DNA of 64,000 nt from the NCBI GenBank assembly GCA_033557835.1, contig JAWQRO010000064.1:1-64000 (forward strand), read 5' to 3'. Positions 1-11,112 of this stretch are shown piece by piece. Origin of the DNA: Helochares maculicollis. Taxonomy: Eukaryota; Arthropoda; Insecta; Coleoptera; Hydrophilidae. Below the pieces are notes generated by a model, which did no database searches, was not told the origin of the DNA, and worked only from the letters and a program-made list of their open reading frames with translations. The first letter of the stretch is position 1; the number at the start of each line of letters is the position of its first letter. Position numbers and translations under genes: made by a program.

Positions 1-14
1 ATATTTTATATAGA

Positions 15-73
<59 letters not shown>
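1..73. repeat. (AT)n microsatellite
   Basis: Almost uninterrupted AT dinucleotide repeat at the window edge, with short interruptions at the left end (tatagag) and near 73 (tagtata). It is a simple-sequence repeat with no coding content. Confidence 0.97.
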
Positions 74-76
<3 letters not shown>

Positions 77-648
77 TATATTAAATATTATAAATTCATT
101 GCTCCTCGATCATATTAGGAAATGAGAAGTTTAATAAATGCCTGGCAATATCTTTCAATTTGCGATTTCGGATAGGTTTGCAGAAAAAGCGACCCCTCGG
201 TGTTGTGAAATCAACGTGTGTTTCAGAGTCTGAACCTCACCCTCGGTTTTGCTTATAGAATTACAGGGGTGCAGACGTATTTTACCCAGCGAACGGAAAT
301 GGAATTCTTGATTTGGACAAACGTAATAATATCGGCGCGTTTTACAGGGAGATATATCATGCGTGTTGGCAATTTTCATTTAAATCGTTGACTTTATCGG
401 ACCGTATTTTAGTTTCGTGGAAATACGGGGCTGGTTTTATGATAGCAATTAACGTTCCCGATCAGAGATAACGCACCAATGGTATGGAATTCGCACAGAG
501 GTACAAAAGGAGACAGAATTGAAAAATGAGTGTCTGGGATTCTATGAATAGAAATAACATTTCTGAGGAACGCTTTTAAATTATAAGAAGAGAACTGATC
601 GTAATTTAACTCTAATGAATGCAAGCAAAATGAACCAAGAACATTTTA

Positions 649-1746
649 AGAGGTATATAAATAAGTTTTTATCAAAAATTTGGCTTTTATTATGAAAGAA
701 TGGTACCTCTGTTTTTTTTTTTCGAGGTATTGTCCATCGCTTTGCACTTTTTCCTGACTTTCTGGCAGCATACGGACACCGCGACGGAAAAATACTTTTA
801 ATTTCATTGACGAATCGATCCAATTCTCTGTATCTACATATGATGCAAAGTGTTACGCAAATAGCCAATCGATCGAAATAAGCAGAAACCAGAAGCAGCA
901 ATATCTGGTGAATACAGAGGGTGGGGCAACATTTTCGAATTGAATGTTTCCATATAGGTTTTGATTGGCATCGCAACATGTGGACGAGTATTATTATGCA
1001 GGACTATAATTCTGTCTTCTCTGAAGTAGTTCTCTCATTAATTGTGTTCGGTAGATAGCCCCAGTAAGGGTTTCGCTCGGTGTGAGCAACTTCTAAAACA
1101 CGACATCAAGCTGATGCAACCAAATACACAACAAAAGTTTTTCATTCATAAATTGGCTTAGTTGTTAAAGCACGGCCAGGCTGCTCCATTATTTTTTCCT
1201 TTTTGAATTTCACTTGCCAAGACGCAAGATTCTCGGAACGTCAGGACCCGGGTCCTGGATTTTAAATCATTCCTAATGATTTCAATCGATATTAAATTAC
1301 TTGCTGAGCCACTCCTAGTGTAAATGCAAGCACTTCTTGCGTTTGAAATGCATTTTTCTCCAATAATGCTGCCAAATCCGCATCTTTGTACATTTTAAAC
1401 CTTCCCGAGTTTTATGTAGGGTGTCAAATTCACCGTCATTAAACTTTTGCACCACTCATGACAACTTCTCGCCTTACCACATGCTTATACAACCAATCAA
1501 TGCGCCTCAGGTGTCATCAAATGGAAGAAATATTTAAAAAGCTCTCGCAAATGACTCTTATTCGACTCAAACCTCAAAATTTTGTACACAGACTATATTC
1601 TACAGAAAAAAAACACCAATAGTTGAATGTTATGTTGTTTACATGTTCAAACTTGCGATAATAACGTTATTATGTGACAATTTTAACCATAGCTTATTAG
1701 TGGCGTTAACTTCTGTCAAACGGCTGAAACTTATTTGTACAATTTG
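649..1746 (-). mobile_element. Decayed mariner element, minus strand
   Basis: Reading the minus strand gives a broken mariner transposase. Near 700-790 it carries the family's C-terminal signature in the form 'RRGVRMLPESQEKV', which matches the RMLPERWEKVV region of irritans-type mariners. Parts of the middle and N-terminal regions follow at higher coordinates. The putative ends are 'agaggtatataaataagttt' and the complement of '...aaacttatttgtacaatttg', which share the AAATAAGTTT core of mariner inverted repeats; TA dinucleotides flank both ends. There are many stops and frameshifts, so the element is non-functional. Confidence 0.7.
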
Positions 1747-2012
1747 TATATTAAAAACTCGATAACATTTGCTATTTGAATAATTACAAACTTCACAATT
1801 AAAATTGTCAACAATACAAATCTGCCAGTAAATGTCTGGGGCTCCACGAATAGAATAGTAACAAGGAACGCGTTTAAATTATAAGAAGCGACCTAATTAA
1901 CATCGTATTTTAACTCTATTAATTACAAGCAAAATGCGCAAAGAAATTTATATGCAAAACTTTATAAAATTCCCTGTTTGAATCATCACAAACAACTTAA
2001 ACAATAAAAGTA

Positions 2013-3232
2013 TTAGGAGTGCAAATAAGTTTCCGCCGTTTTAAGGAAAGTGTCGCGGGGCGCGGCTTTCGTTACAATTTGCAGATGATAACCGGCTTAA
2101 AAATTAGTCTGTTCGTTCTAAAATAATACAACCTTACTCTATTGGTGACTCCGTTCTAGTAAAATATAATTTTCTTGAGTTGAAAATGTCTAAATTTGAA
2201 CCAAATAAACATCATTTGCGGGAACTTTTAATTTATTTCTTTAGTTTAAAAAAATCTGCAGCTGAGGCCCATCGATTGCTCGTAGAAGCATATAATAAAG
2301 CTGCTTTGAGTGAGAGAACGTGTCGTGAGTGGTTTCAAAAGTTTAAAAACGGTGATTTTGATGTAGAAGACAAAGACCGCAGTGGAAGGCCTAAAATATA
2401 CGAAAATGCAGAATTGGAAGAATTATTCGAAGAAGATTCGTCTCAAAGACAAAAGGAACTTGCTCTCACATTAGAAGTCACTCAGCAACCAGTTTCACAT
2501 CGTTTAAAATCATTCGGAATGATTCATAAACAAGGAAATTGGGTTCCATGCGAATTGAAGCCAAGAGATATTGAACGCCGATTATGCATGAGTGAAATGC
2601 TGCTAGCCAGGCACAAAGAAGAAGAAAATCATGGGGAAAACCTGGCCACGCGTCAACATCCTCAGCAACACCGAATATTCACGGAAAAGCTCATGCTGTG
2701 TATATGGTGGGATCAGCTGGGCGTGTTGTATTACGAGTTGCTTAATCCGAGCGAAACAATCACTGCAACTCTCTACTGAACACAATTGATGAGATTGAGC
2801 CGTGCTCTAAAGGAAAAACGCCCTCAATACTATTCTAGACACGACAAAATAATTCTACTCCATGATAATGCTCGTCCACATGTAGCGGTTCCGGTGAAAA
2901 ACTACTTGAAAACACTTGATTGGGAAGTGATACCCCATCCGCCGTATTCACCAGACATAGCGCCATCCGACTATTATCTGTTCCGGTCAATGGTACATGC
3001 TCTTTCGGAGCAGCGGTTCACAACATATAAAGATACCAAAAATTGGGTTGATACGTGGATAGCCTCAAAAGATAAGGAGTTCTTTAGATGTGGAATCCGA
3101 ATGCTGCCTGAGAGATGGGAAAAGTGGTTGCTAGTGATGGACAATACTTTGAATAAACTTAAACTACCGTTCTGTTACAATAAATATTCAATTTTTTATA
3201 AAAAACGGCGGAAACTTGTTTGTACTCCTTAG
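2013..3232 (+). mobile_element. Irritans-type mariner with both terminal inverted repeats
   Basis: The left end 'ttaggagtgcaaataag' and the complement of the right end 'ctaaggagtacaaacaag' form inverted repeats of about 30 bp that continue into 'tttccgccgtttt'. TA target duplications sit at 2011-2012 and 3233-3234. The element is 1220 bp, close to the usual mariner length of 1.3 kb. It encodes a plus-strand transposase that is internally deleted and interrupted. It is inserted in one unit of a 200-bp tandem array. Confidence 0.92.
2180..3157 (+). pseudogene. Mariner transposase, defective (first catalytic Asp deleted)
   Basis: The N-terminal part matches the paired HTH region of irritans mariner transposases (SKFEPNKHHLREL, CREWFQKFKNGDFDVEDK, RSGRP, WVPCELKPRDIERR). 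After MLLARHK an internal deletion removes the segment that normally holds the TGDEKW motif, so the first catalytic aspartate is absent; the join also shifts frame. The in-frame TGA at 2777-2779 replaces what is normally an Arg codon before TQLMRL. The second and third acidic residues are present (LLHDNARPH; PDIAPSDYYLF). A one-base loss near 3121 shifts the last residues, so the normal end at about 3155 is read out of frame. The gene cannot encode an active transposase. Confidence 0.9.
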
Positions 3233-3400
3233 TAATTAGTAAGGCAAATCTGCATGTAAATGTCTGGGATATCATGAATTGAACTTACATTCATGAGGAA
3301 GGCATTTAAATTATAAGTAGTGCGCAAATGAACTTCGTAATTAAACTCTACTAAATACGAGCAAATGAGTCAAGAAAATATGATTAAAATCAATATAATA

Positions 3401-6138
3401 CAAGCCTTCAAAAATCCAGTCTCTAAACGAACAACGCATTTGCATTCCATATACAAATATAAATCCGTAACAAAAGGAGAAGTAGCTTACGTTATTACAT
3501 AATAAAATGCGTGTGATGCATTATTCTATTCAAAAATAAAGATGGCTAGTTCGACACAAAGAAATTCCGATACATGTCCATCAAAGTGTAAATGGGCCCT
3601 ACAAGAAGTGTTAAAGCCCTGTTATTACTGTGGAAATCTGTCTAATAATCCAGGGACTTAGTGGCACGTTAGAAGTTGCCGACAGGTACACACCTCGGCT
3701 TTATGTCTCCATTTAGATTTAAACCCTCCTCCTATAGCTTATGCCTCCGATTGAATAATTGAAATGCAGAAATAACCCAACGCACTCTTGGTACAATGGG
3801 GTATTGTTCGGAACATGCTCACGTGTTTATGCATGGACAGGCAGCCCTCGCTTTTGTTTTACCAACCAATTAACTGGGCTCATGGTGGTTTCAAAACAAT
3901 TTTCCGGAAGGGGAATGAAATTAAAGAATAATACCTGCCACTCGAAAGGAAAGAGCGGGAAGTGCTCCTGAATATTTAAAAACTTCTGCTGAAATCCACA
4001 TGCGTTGAACAATTTAATTTGCAAACTATGCATAGGTAAGCTTGACTCTCAGAAGCTACGTCAATTTGTGCGATTCTACTCCAGAAAATATTGCTGTGAG
4101 CAAAAGGTGGGATTTAATGGACTAATTTTCTCGTAAAAAGTTACACAGTAAGTTTTAAACATCCTCTCTACACACTACGGCTGGCTGGCAAAGGCTGCAT
4201 CATTAGCAAGTCTCCCCCAGTATGTATGTGTATGTAAACGCATTATCATCATGTTTCTCAGCATTGCTAACTTTGAGAAAGGCAACATCTGATGCATTTA
4301 ACTAGACTAGAGCAGACAGGCAGGCCTTGTCTGGCAGATCATTGGATGCATGTTACTCAAGAGTGAGCTCTTGGAGTCTTGTATAGCGACTTGACCGAAG
4401 AGAACAGAGAAGCAAGAACGTGTTCAAGAACATATCTTATCGACTGTATATGTACCGTTGGTTCATGCAGTGTTGCATTTTATCGCTATAGATGCAGCAA
4501 TTCTCCTCATAATCAGTTTGCTTCGCTTTAATACTCTTTGAAGAACTTAATTTGTGCATTATGTGATTATATTATCTGCGACTACATTTCTTGCTGGTAC
4601 CGTCGCTGATAGCCAAACAGAAACGGGGAAATGTCTTCGACACGCGGAATTCTTAATTTAAACAAAGCGTCACAATAATCTAGTTCTGGAAGCGCCGCCG
4701 TCTGCGGCCAAACTTTTATGTTCCTTTGTGTGCAAAAGTTAGTAGATTATCTTCCACTACACTAAAGTTGGATCGATAGCCCCACGGTTCGCATGCACTC
4801 CGGTTATTCCGGATTCTGGATACATCATTCTTTTTGTCAGATTGCTTGTAGTTGTTTCTGGAATTTTTCCAAGCTTTTTGCGATGCATTTTGCACATACT
4901 TTGAATGTTTTCGCGCTTTTCATGGATTTATATCGTACTTAACGACTATGTATAGGCAGAACTCACCGCGATGGTAGTAAATGGTCGTGATGTAAAGATT
5001 TTATATTATTATTTGTTAATAATAGTACTTATAACAGTAGAGCAAGAATACTCAAAACTCTTGTTAAAGCATATTAAACACTTGCAAACTAGAACAACAG
5101 TTTCAAGATTTATCATTTTCTAATGTAAAGGGAAGAAAAATTCTCGAGGTGGAATACATTAACATAATTAACAATGAAGGAAGCACTGCATCTTCTCATG
5201 TCTAAATACTTCTTGTAATACATACTTAAGATGGTTCGAACCCTACAATTCTCTCTTATCTGATGTAACAAGTCTCCTAAATCTTTACGTTCTTCAGCCC
5301 AGTTCTAATTATATAGTATCCAGAACTATCCATTACAATACGTATAGTAACTGCACAACTCTAATTCATCTATCTAGTTAACTTTATAATTAAAAGTATT
5401 TTTATGTTATAGGCCGCCTTCCCCAGGCCGCATTTTATGGTTCAATCTCTTGTTACATAGTACGAATGCAAAGCACACGAGTGAATCACAACTGGTACAA
5501 GGTGTGCAACGAAATATTTTTTTGCTTTTACACTAACTCGGCATTTAATTTACTCAAAATTCAGTAGATTCTTTATAAATTGCTTGGCTAGTTTCTGCCT
5601 AGTAACAAAATTTACATTAATTTTCATTTTTCAGTAATTTTTCCGAAGAAGTGGTTGTTTTGCGAAGTCACGCTTTAAAGTCTTACTCATTTTTGTTGTA
5701 CAAAACGGGCAAAAAACTATTTCTTGCAGAAAATATAAATTGAGGCATAAATTCCTCAATTGTAGGGATGGAAAAACATTGTAGTTACAAACTTATTTTA
5801 ATGAATTATAATTTATCGGTAAAGAAATATGATTCTATATTGGTTCCATCCCTAATTTGTTCCTATACCAACAATTACGAGTATTATAACATACCTCACA
5901 TAAAGTGCCTCGGTTTTGCTTTTTCTGTTTGGGGCTATGTTTTATACGAGACGGATTTGGTGGTTTAAGACGACATTTGAGAGTCTAAATGATACTTTAT
6001 TATCAAAAAGCGATTTGCTTATGCAACGGTCAACAAGGTACAAATACAATATTTTTTGCTTATTTTTTGATTATTTCATAGTCCCATAAGTGTTGCCTAA
6101 AACGATCTACTGCTCCTCCATTGTCCGTTATAATCTAT
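3401..6138. other. No gene recognised (probable intron of frizzled or intergenic)
   Basis: No open frame here has convincing coding character. Some segments are less AT-rich than the surroundings (about 4150-4450 and 4600-4800) and could be old transposon remains, but I recognise no motif, terminal repeat or conserved protein in them. Confidence 0.5.
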
Positions 6139-6363
6139 ATGACATTTTCAAGACAATCAAAAACATCTTTTTTACCAGGTATCTACTGTGTCTCCTTTGC
6201 TAGGTTGTTTATAAAGTTTTCGGGTCGATAAGAGAGGGGGATGCTGTTAGCCTACATTTTTTTCTTAAGTTGGTACCCCCTTCATATTAACGTTTGTTTC
6301 AATCTATCAATTCATTTCCTTTTTACAAGCCATTTAGCATCGACGTGTCACAGTATATTTTGC

Positions 6364-7788
6364 AATGGAAAAATCAAGTATCGTGCAGTGATTGATTTTT
6401 TATTTTTGGAAGGTTTAAAACCAAAGGAAATTCATAAACGAGCGTTGAAAGTGCGTAAAGACTCTTCGCCTTTAATTAGTGCCGTAGAAAAATAGATTGC
6501 TGAATTTAAACTTGGTCGTACAAGCCCTGTAGACGATTCACGTCAAGGAAATACAGGATAATGAATTGGAAAATCGTCGAGTGACTGAAAGAGATATAGA
6601 AGAAGCCCTGCAGTAGGCATCTCATGGGGCAGAGTAAACAATATTTTGACTGAAGTATTGGGTTTCAGGAAGCTGCGTGCATATACATTAACAATGGAAC
6701 AAAATGGAACGGAAGTGGATTTTGTGCGTAGATTTATCACTATGGATGACAATTGGGTATATCACCAACATTTTTATTCAAAACAAGAGGCTGCGGAAGA
6801 ACTGTAGTTTGTGGATTACTTACAAACTGGTGGAACTATAAATTCTGAATATTATCATAACTTTGAGACCAGCTGAAGGAAAAAGTTCGTGAAAAAAGAC
6901 CCGGTTTGCAAAAGAAAAAAAATCAGGACAATGCGCCGTGTCACAAGAGCACTTTGGCAATAGCTAAAATCTATGCATTAAAGCTCGAATTGAAGGAGCA
7001 TCTGTTTCCAGACCTAGCAAAAATTATGCGTGGAAAGCGTTTCTCCTCAAATTATGAGGCCATAACAGATGTGGAAGCGTATTTTGCAGCCCTTCCAGAG
7101 TCACACTTCAGAGAAGGAGTTCATACCAGATGCGCAAGTTTAAAATGTCGTTTGTTTTAATGAAAAATTCGCAATTATTGAAGAACAATGGTAAAACATT
7201 TTTATTCAAAGTATTCGCCCTCGCTTTTTACACATTTTATCTATCTCGCAGGCAATTTATTGATACCATTCCAAAAGAACGCTTCAACTTTGATTGATAT
7301 CCATTCATCGGGCCATTTTTGTTCAGCCTCGAAAGTCTTGAAGTGTTGCTCAGCCAGTGGGTGTTCCATCGGTGAAAAGAGGTGATAATCAGAAAGTGCC
7401 AGGTCTGGTAAATATGTTGGATGGGGTAGGAGTTCCCAACCAAGCGAAGAGATCGTTTCTTTGACTACTTTGGCTGAATATGCAGGACCGTTGTCATGCT
7501 GCAGGATGACTTTGGCGTGTCTTCGAGCCCATTCTGGGCGTTTTTCGATGAATGCGTGGTTTAAATTGATTATTTGTTGTCGGTAGCGGACAGTATTAAC
7601 TGTTTACTAAACGAATACGACCTTTTGTAGGGGCAGCCTTACCAAAAAATGGCGTTTTGGGTTCCAACGGTTACTTCAATAAATTTAATTCTCTTGACAA
7701 CAAAACGTCATTTTATGCTTGCGCACCTGGTAAATTGGAATCTTGTTGGAACAAGTGTGTTGAGGTTCAGGGAGACTATACCGAGTAA
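6364..7788 (+). pseudogene. Mori-type mariner transposase remnant, split by nested insertion
   Basis: The N-terminus begins with an ATG at 6370 but loses one base within the first codons, so the KYRAVIDF frame is offset from the ATG. An in-frame stop occurs before IAEFKLGRTS (6493-6495). Deletions remove the region carrying the third catalytic aspartate (the PPYSPDLAPSD stretch is missing between ELKEHLFPDLAKI and GKRFSS). The reading frame is then interrupted by the mariner at 7126-7730. On its far side the frame resumes directly with KLESCWNKCVEVQGDYTE and a stop, which shows exactly where the insertion occurred. Confidence 0.85.
7126..7730 (-). mobile_element. Nested 605-bp mariner deletion derivative (family A)
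   Basis: Left end 'ccagatgcgcaagtttaaaa' and complement of right end 'ccaggtgcgcaagcataaaa' are near-perfect inverted repeats, flanked by TA at 7124-7125 and 7731-7732. Only the C-terminal half of a transposase remains on the minus strand (INLNHAFIEKRPEWARRHAK, HDNGPAYSAKVVKET, LSDYHLFSPMEHPLAEQHF). The N-terminal half has been deleted internally, although both ends survive, so it is a non-autonomous copy. Two other copies of this family lie at 26698-28861 and 33186-34735. Confidence 0.92.
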
Positions 7789-7925
7789 TAATGTGGTTTT
7801 CAAACCATGAAATTGTGTTTCTCTTATCGCACCGCAAAACTTATTGAACAACCTAGTATATGACTTTTTCAAGACAACAAACATCTTTTCTGCCATGCAT
7901 GTATTGTTTCTCCTTTATTAGGTTT

Positions 7926-9352
7926 ATTTTCTTGAATTTGTCTGCTGCTACACGTCTGTTAAGTCTCAGGGTTACTTAAGTATCAGTTTTATGTTTTATT
8001 AGATACTGTCAACTGTGAAGTATAACATTGGAAGTGGTATTGTCCATAGTTAGAAAACACTTTATATCTAAAAGACGATCAAGTAGTAATAGCACTACTT
8101 GAGATGTTATTAGCATTTCTTTTTACTTCTCTGACACTATGGTTTCTGTTCTGTACATAAAACGAGATGATTATTATATATAGCTCTAGTATACACATTA
8201 ACATTTGTTAGTTATGTGATTGAACTCAACTTAACTTTGTTTCGTTATGGATGAAGATTAATATTTGGAACCAAATCAACATTATTATAGAATATGTTAC
8301 ATAACGTGTTTGTGACATCAATTGTGGTAAAATCAGAAATAAAAATATTTCATTTGTTGTCCAATACATTTTCTTCGAGTGCTTTCAAGAACCCCATAAG
8401 AATGCTGATAGTTAAAAATAGCATCGGTTCTTTGCTGTCAACGAATATCTAAGAACTCGATTAACTCCTTCCACGCGTATCTATACGCGAACATTTCATG
8501 GACCATTCTCTAATTTGCACCTAAATTAATTAATGTTTATAGATTAAAAAGTGGATTTGATTTCTACTAACGGCAAAATAATGTTTTTTTAATGAAAATA
8601 CGCTTGTGCTGATCGTACAAGTTGTATTTAATATCCCTTTAACGTTGATTAAATTGTACACCCAATTTTTCTTAACCACTAATTGTTTAGTTACATATTT
8701 TCATATATAATCTGTATGCATCATGTAACGTGCCCGTGTTTAATAAGAAAAGCTGCCCGATATCATAAATAATCCTCCTACCTGTTTGTCTGTATACCTG
8801 AGATGCAATTCAGTACTTAAAGTGCTTTTTGCAGGACAAATTGGTTCATTATTTATTAATTGGAATTTTTACTGCATTGTAATTGTTCTTTTTTCATGTT
8901 TTTTCAGTCCGTACGCGCAGTTTACGCTACGCCTCGAAAACATGATTTTAGCACAACAGCATGTATGTAACAGTAACAAAACACTTTAAATCCAGTAGTT
9001 AAGGGAGCAATTTTAAATATTAATTTGGGTAGTGTGATAAAAATTTGATAAAAAGCAGAAATATATTTTTCAGTAATATGCAACATTGAGCGCTTTTACA
9101 ACCTGCAACATAAGGGCCCAGTTTTTAAGTGTAAAATTGTAACTTGACAAGCGAAACTCACCTGCAGAGACTGAACTCCGAATATAATAGAAGATATCAG
9201 TTGCATTTTCATGCTTATAATTTAACAGAATCTCAGTCGGCTTGCATCAATTTTTTTAAACAACTTTTTCTTAGGTTTATAAATGAATATTGCATCATTA
9301 TTTATTTTATTCTCATCAAAAATAGGCTTTAAACTAAGCTATAACAAAAAAT
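7926..9352. other. No gene recognised
   Basis: AT-rich sequence with scattered short open frames and no conserved protein motif. Probably intronic or intergenic. Confidence 0.5.
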
Positions 9353-9432
9353 GGCAACTCCATGGGAGGGATTTGAACTCATGACCTTTGCATTATTAAG
9401 CCGATAACTTGACCGTTGGGCTATTAGCTCTA
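9353..9432 (-). repeat. Degenerate tRNA-like sequence, possible SINE head
   Basis: Read on the minus strand the segment has an A-box-like stretch (tagcccaacggtcaagtta) and a B-box-like stretch (gagttcaaatccc) about 40 bases apart, as in the internal RNA polymerase III promoter of tRNA genes. The T-stem and anticodon stem do not pair well, so a working tRNA is unlikely. A tRNA-derived SINE or a decayed tRNA gene fits better. Confidence 0.45.
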
Positions 9433-9862
9433 CTATTTGACATTTGATATTCTCATATTATTAAATAATGATTTTTTTGATTTTGTACAGTTTCTAGCTC
9501 GATAATCGAGTTGAAACTACACAGAAGCCCCGTTTTTCAGAGTAATTATTGATTATGAAGCCTCCCAGCCGAATATCTTGCTTAAAAGTGGCAATTTTTG
9601 AAAAAAAAACTTTCTTATTAAAATACAGATTGCTGCGGTTTGATCAAATTAAAACTTTTAATGTAGTTTTTTTCGTACTGAACAAAAAGGAGTGTAAGAA
9701 ATGCAAAAATTGATCATAATGGACTCGGGATACGAGAATGTAAACATTAATATTAGTTCGCCATCTTCCAAGCTAATTCTAAACCGTTAAGTTTATTTTG
9801 GTTATACGTTGGAACAATAATTGAAAAGTTTTGCACTTCTAAGTAGCGTGCTGACCAAACTA

Positions 9863-11112
9863 TTGGGTTGTCAACTAAGTAATTGCGGATTTTTTTTTAG
9901 AAATTCAAAGATAATTTTTTCATGGAACTAAATATCTTTATTCTGTAATGTATTGCCCATTTCGATCAATGACATTTTGCCATCTTTCAGGCAGCATCAT
10001 AATCTCACCTTCATAAAACTTCTGGTTTTTATCAGCAAAAAACTGAATCAGGTACGATTTGACACCATCATCATTATTGAATTTTTTACCATTCAAGGAG
10101 TATTGTAAAGATCGACACAAAAAGTAATCAGATGGAGCAAGGTCAGGACTATATGGATAATGTGGCAAAACATCCCAACCAAGCTCCAATAATTTTTGCC
10201 GAGTGACCACAGATGTGTGTGGCCTTGCATTGCCATGATGGAATACAACACTTTTTCGATTTGTCAATTCGAGCCGCTTTTCTTCAACTGCATCGTTTAA
10301 TTTCATTAGTTGTTCAATGTAGACATCAGAATTGATCGTTAGGTTGGGTGGTAAGAGTTCCAAACAGACAATTCCTTTGTAATCCCAACAAACGGATCAC
10401 AAAACCTTCTTTTGATGAATATCAGCTTTTGATGTTGTTTGAGTCGGTTCACCTGGCCTGCTCCACGATCTTTTCCTCTTGATAAACAACCCATTTTTCA
10501 TCGCCAGTTATCAGTCGTTTTAAAAATGGATCATTTTTTTTACGTTTCTTTAGCAAATTGCAGCGTTAAATGCGTTTCTTTCAGTTCGTGAGGAACCCAT
10601 GTATCGAGTTTTGAACATAGCCAAGTTGTTTTATGTGATACATAAAGCTTTTCTGCAATCTCACGGGTTGTACTGTGACGATCCGAATCGATTATTGCTT
10701 TGATTAGGACGTCATCAACTTCAACTGGACGACCAGAGCGTTTATCATCTTTGAGTGAAAAATTACCAGAATGAAATTTGGCAAACCAATATTTACACTG
10801 CCGTTCTTTTAAGGCTTCGTCACCATAAAGAGTAACATATAATAACTTTTCATGAGCTTGCGATGCGTTTTTCCCTTTGCGGAAATAAAAATGCAAAATA
10901 TGACGAAAATGTTCCTTTTGATTTTCCATTTTTAAACGAAGGCCAAACGAAAACTACACAACCGATCAAAACACTTTTTTTATTGATTGAGAGCTAAATT
11001 GCTAAATATCAAATAATAAAATGTGTTTTACTACGTACTACGTCTGCAAACCTAAAAATTCAACTGAAGCCATCTATGCGTGAAATCCGCAATTACTTAG
11101 TTGCCAACGCAA
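9863..11112 (-). mobile_element. Mellifera/cecropia-like mariner (family C), near full length
   Basis: Inverted ends 'ttgggttgtcaactaagtaa' and the complement of the right end 'ttgcgttggcaactaagtaa' continue through 'ttgcggattt'; TA duplications are at 9861-9862 and 11113-11114. At 1250 bp it is close to full length. It carries a frameshifted minus-strand transposase. A second copy of the same family is at 15192-16454. Confidence 0.93.
9938..10929 (-). pseudogene. Mariner transposase (family C), frameshifted
   Basis: The ATG at 10927-10929 opens MENQKEHFRHILHFYFRKGK, typical of this subfamily, followed by the HTH region and RSGRPVEVDDVLIKAII. Around 10545-10560 a frameshift and short deletion interrupt the frame; in the shifted frame ITGDEKWVVY (first Asp) is still readable. 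The rest of the middle is disturbed. The frame at 9938-10363 carries the C-terminal half with a variant second motif (FHHGNARPHTS, so Asp replaced by Gly) and an intact third motif (SPDLAPSDYFL), then MMLPERWQNVIDRNGQYI. Loss of the second acidic residue and the frameshift make it inactive. Confidence 0.9.

Larger units (their letters stand above)
521..3400 (+). repeat. Tandem array of about 200-bp units, split by two mariners
   Basis: Three diverged copies of one sequence begin near 521, 1825 and 3245. Each contains the phrases 'aaatgtctggg' (or 'gtgtctggg'), 'tttaaattataag' and 'taactcta...a..acgagcaaa'. When the mariners at 649-1746 and 2013-3232 are subtracted, the copy-to-copy spacing is about 206 and about 200 bp, so the original structure was a head-to-tail array. 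The parts displaced by the insertions also align with each other (1760-1824 against 1960-2012). The two mariners entered different positions of different units. Identity between units is roughly 65-75% by eye. Confidence 0.75.
6203..7853 (+). mobile_element. Mori/elegans-type mariner, interrupted by a second mariner
   Basis: Ends are 'ggttgtttataaagtttt' at the left and the complement of 'aaaacttattgaacaacc' at the right, with the inverted repeats extending through a shared 'cgataagaga' motif. TA duplications lie at 6201-6202 and 7854-7855. Without the nested element the copy is about 1.04 kb, so it also has internal deletions. Plus-strand transposase fragments are readable: IKYRAVIDFLFLEGLKPKEIH near the N-terminus, FVRRFITMDD at the first acidic position, QDNAPCHKS at the second, GKRFSSNYEAI and VEAYFAALPES further on, and CVEVQGDYTE at the C-terminus just before the stop near 7786. 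Confidence 0.88.
6139..7925 (+). repeat. Pair of about 65-70-bp direct repeats bracketing a mariner
   Basis: The sequence from 6139 to 6202 (tatatgacattttcaagaca ... tctcctttgcTA) is repeated at 7854-7925 (TAgtatatgactttttcaag ... tctcctttatTA). The left copy ends exactly at the left TA of the mariner at 6203-7853, and the right copy begins at its right TA. Either a short tandem duplication received the mariner at the unit boundary, or the insertion produced an unusually long target duplication. Confidence 0.75.

Noticed and set aside
155..624. Overlapping minus-strand open frames of 70-75 codons near the left end
   Set aside because: No motif, no splice context, and part of the sequence belongs to the 200-bp tandem repeat.
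4150..4480. Possible solo LTR (less AT-rich, 'tgttactcaagagtgag')
   Set aside because: No matching terminal dinucleotide pair, poly-purine tract or target duplication could be found.
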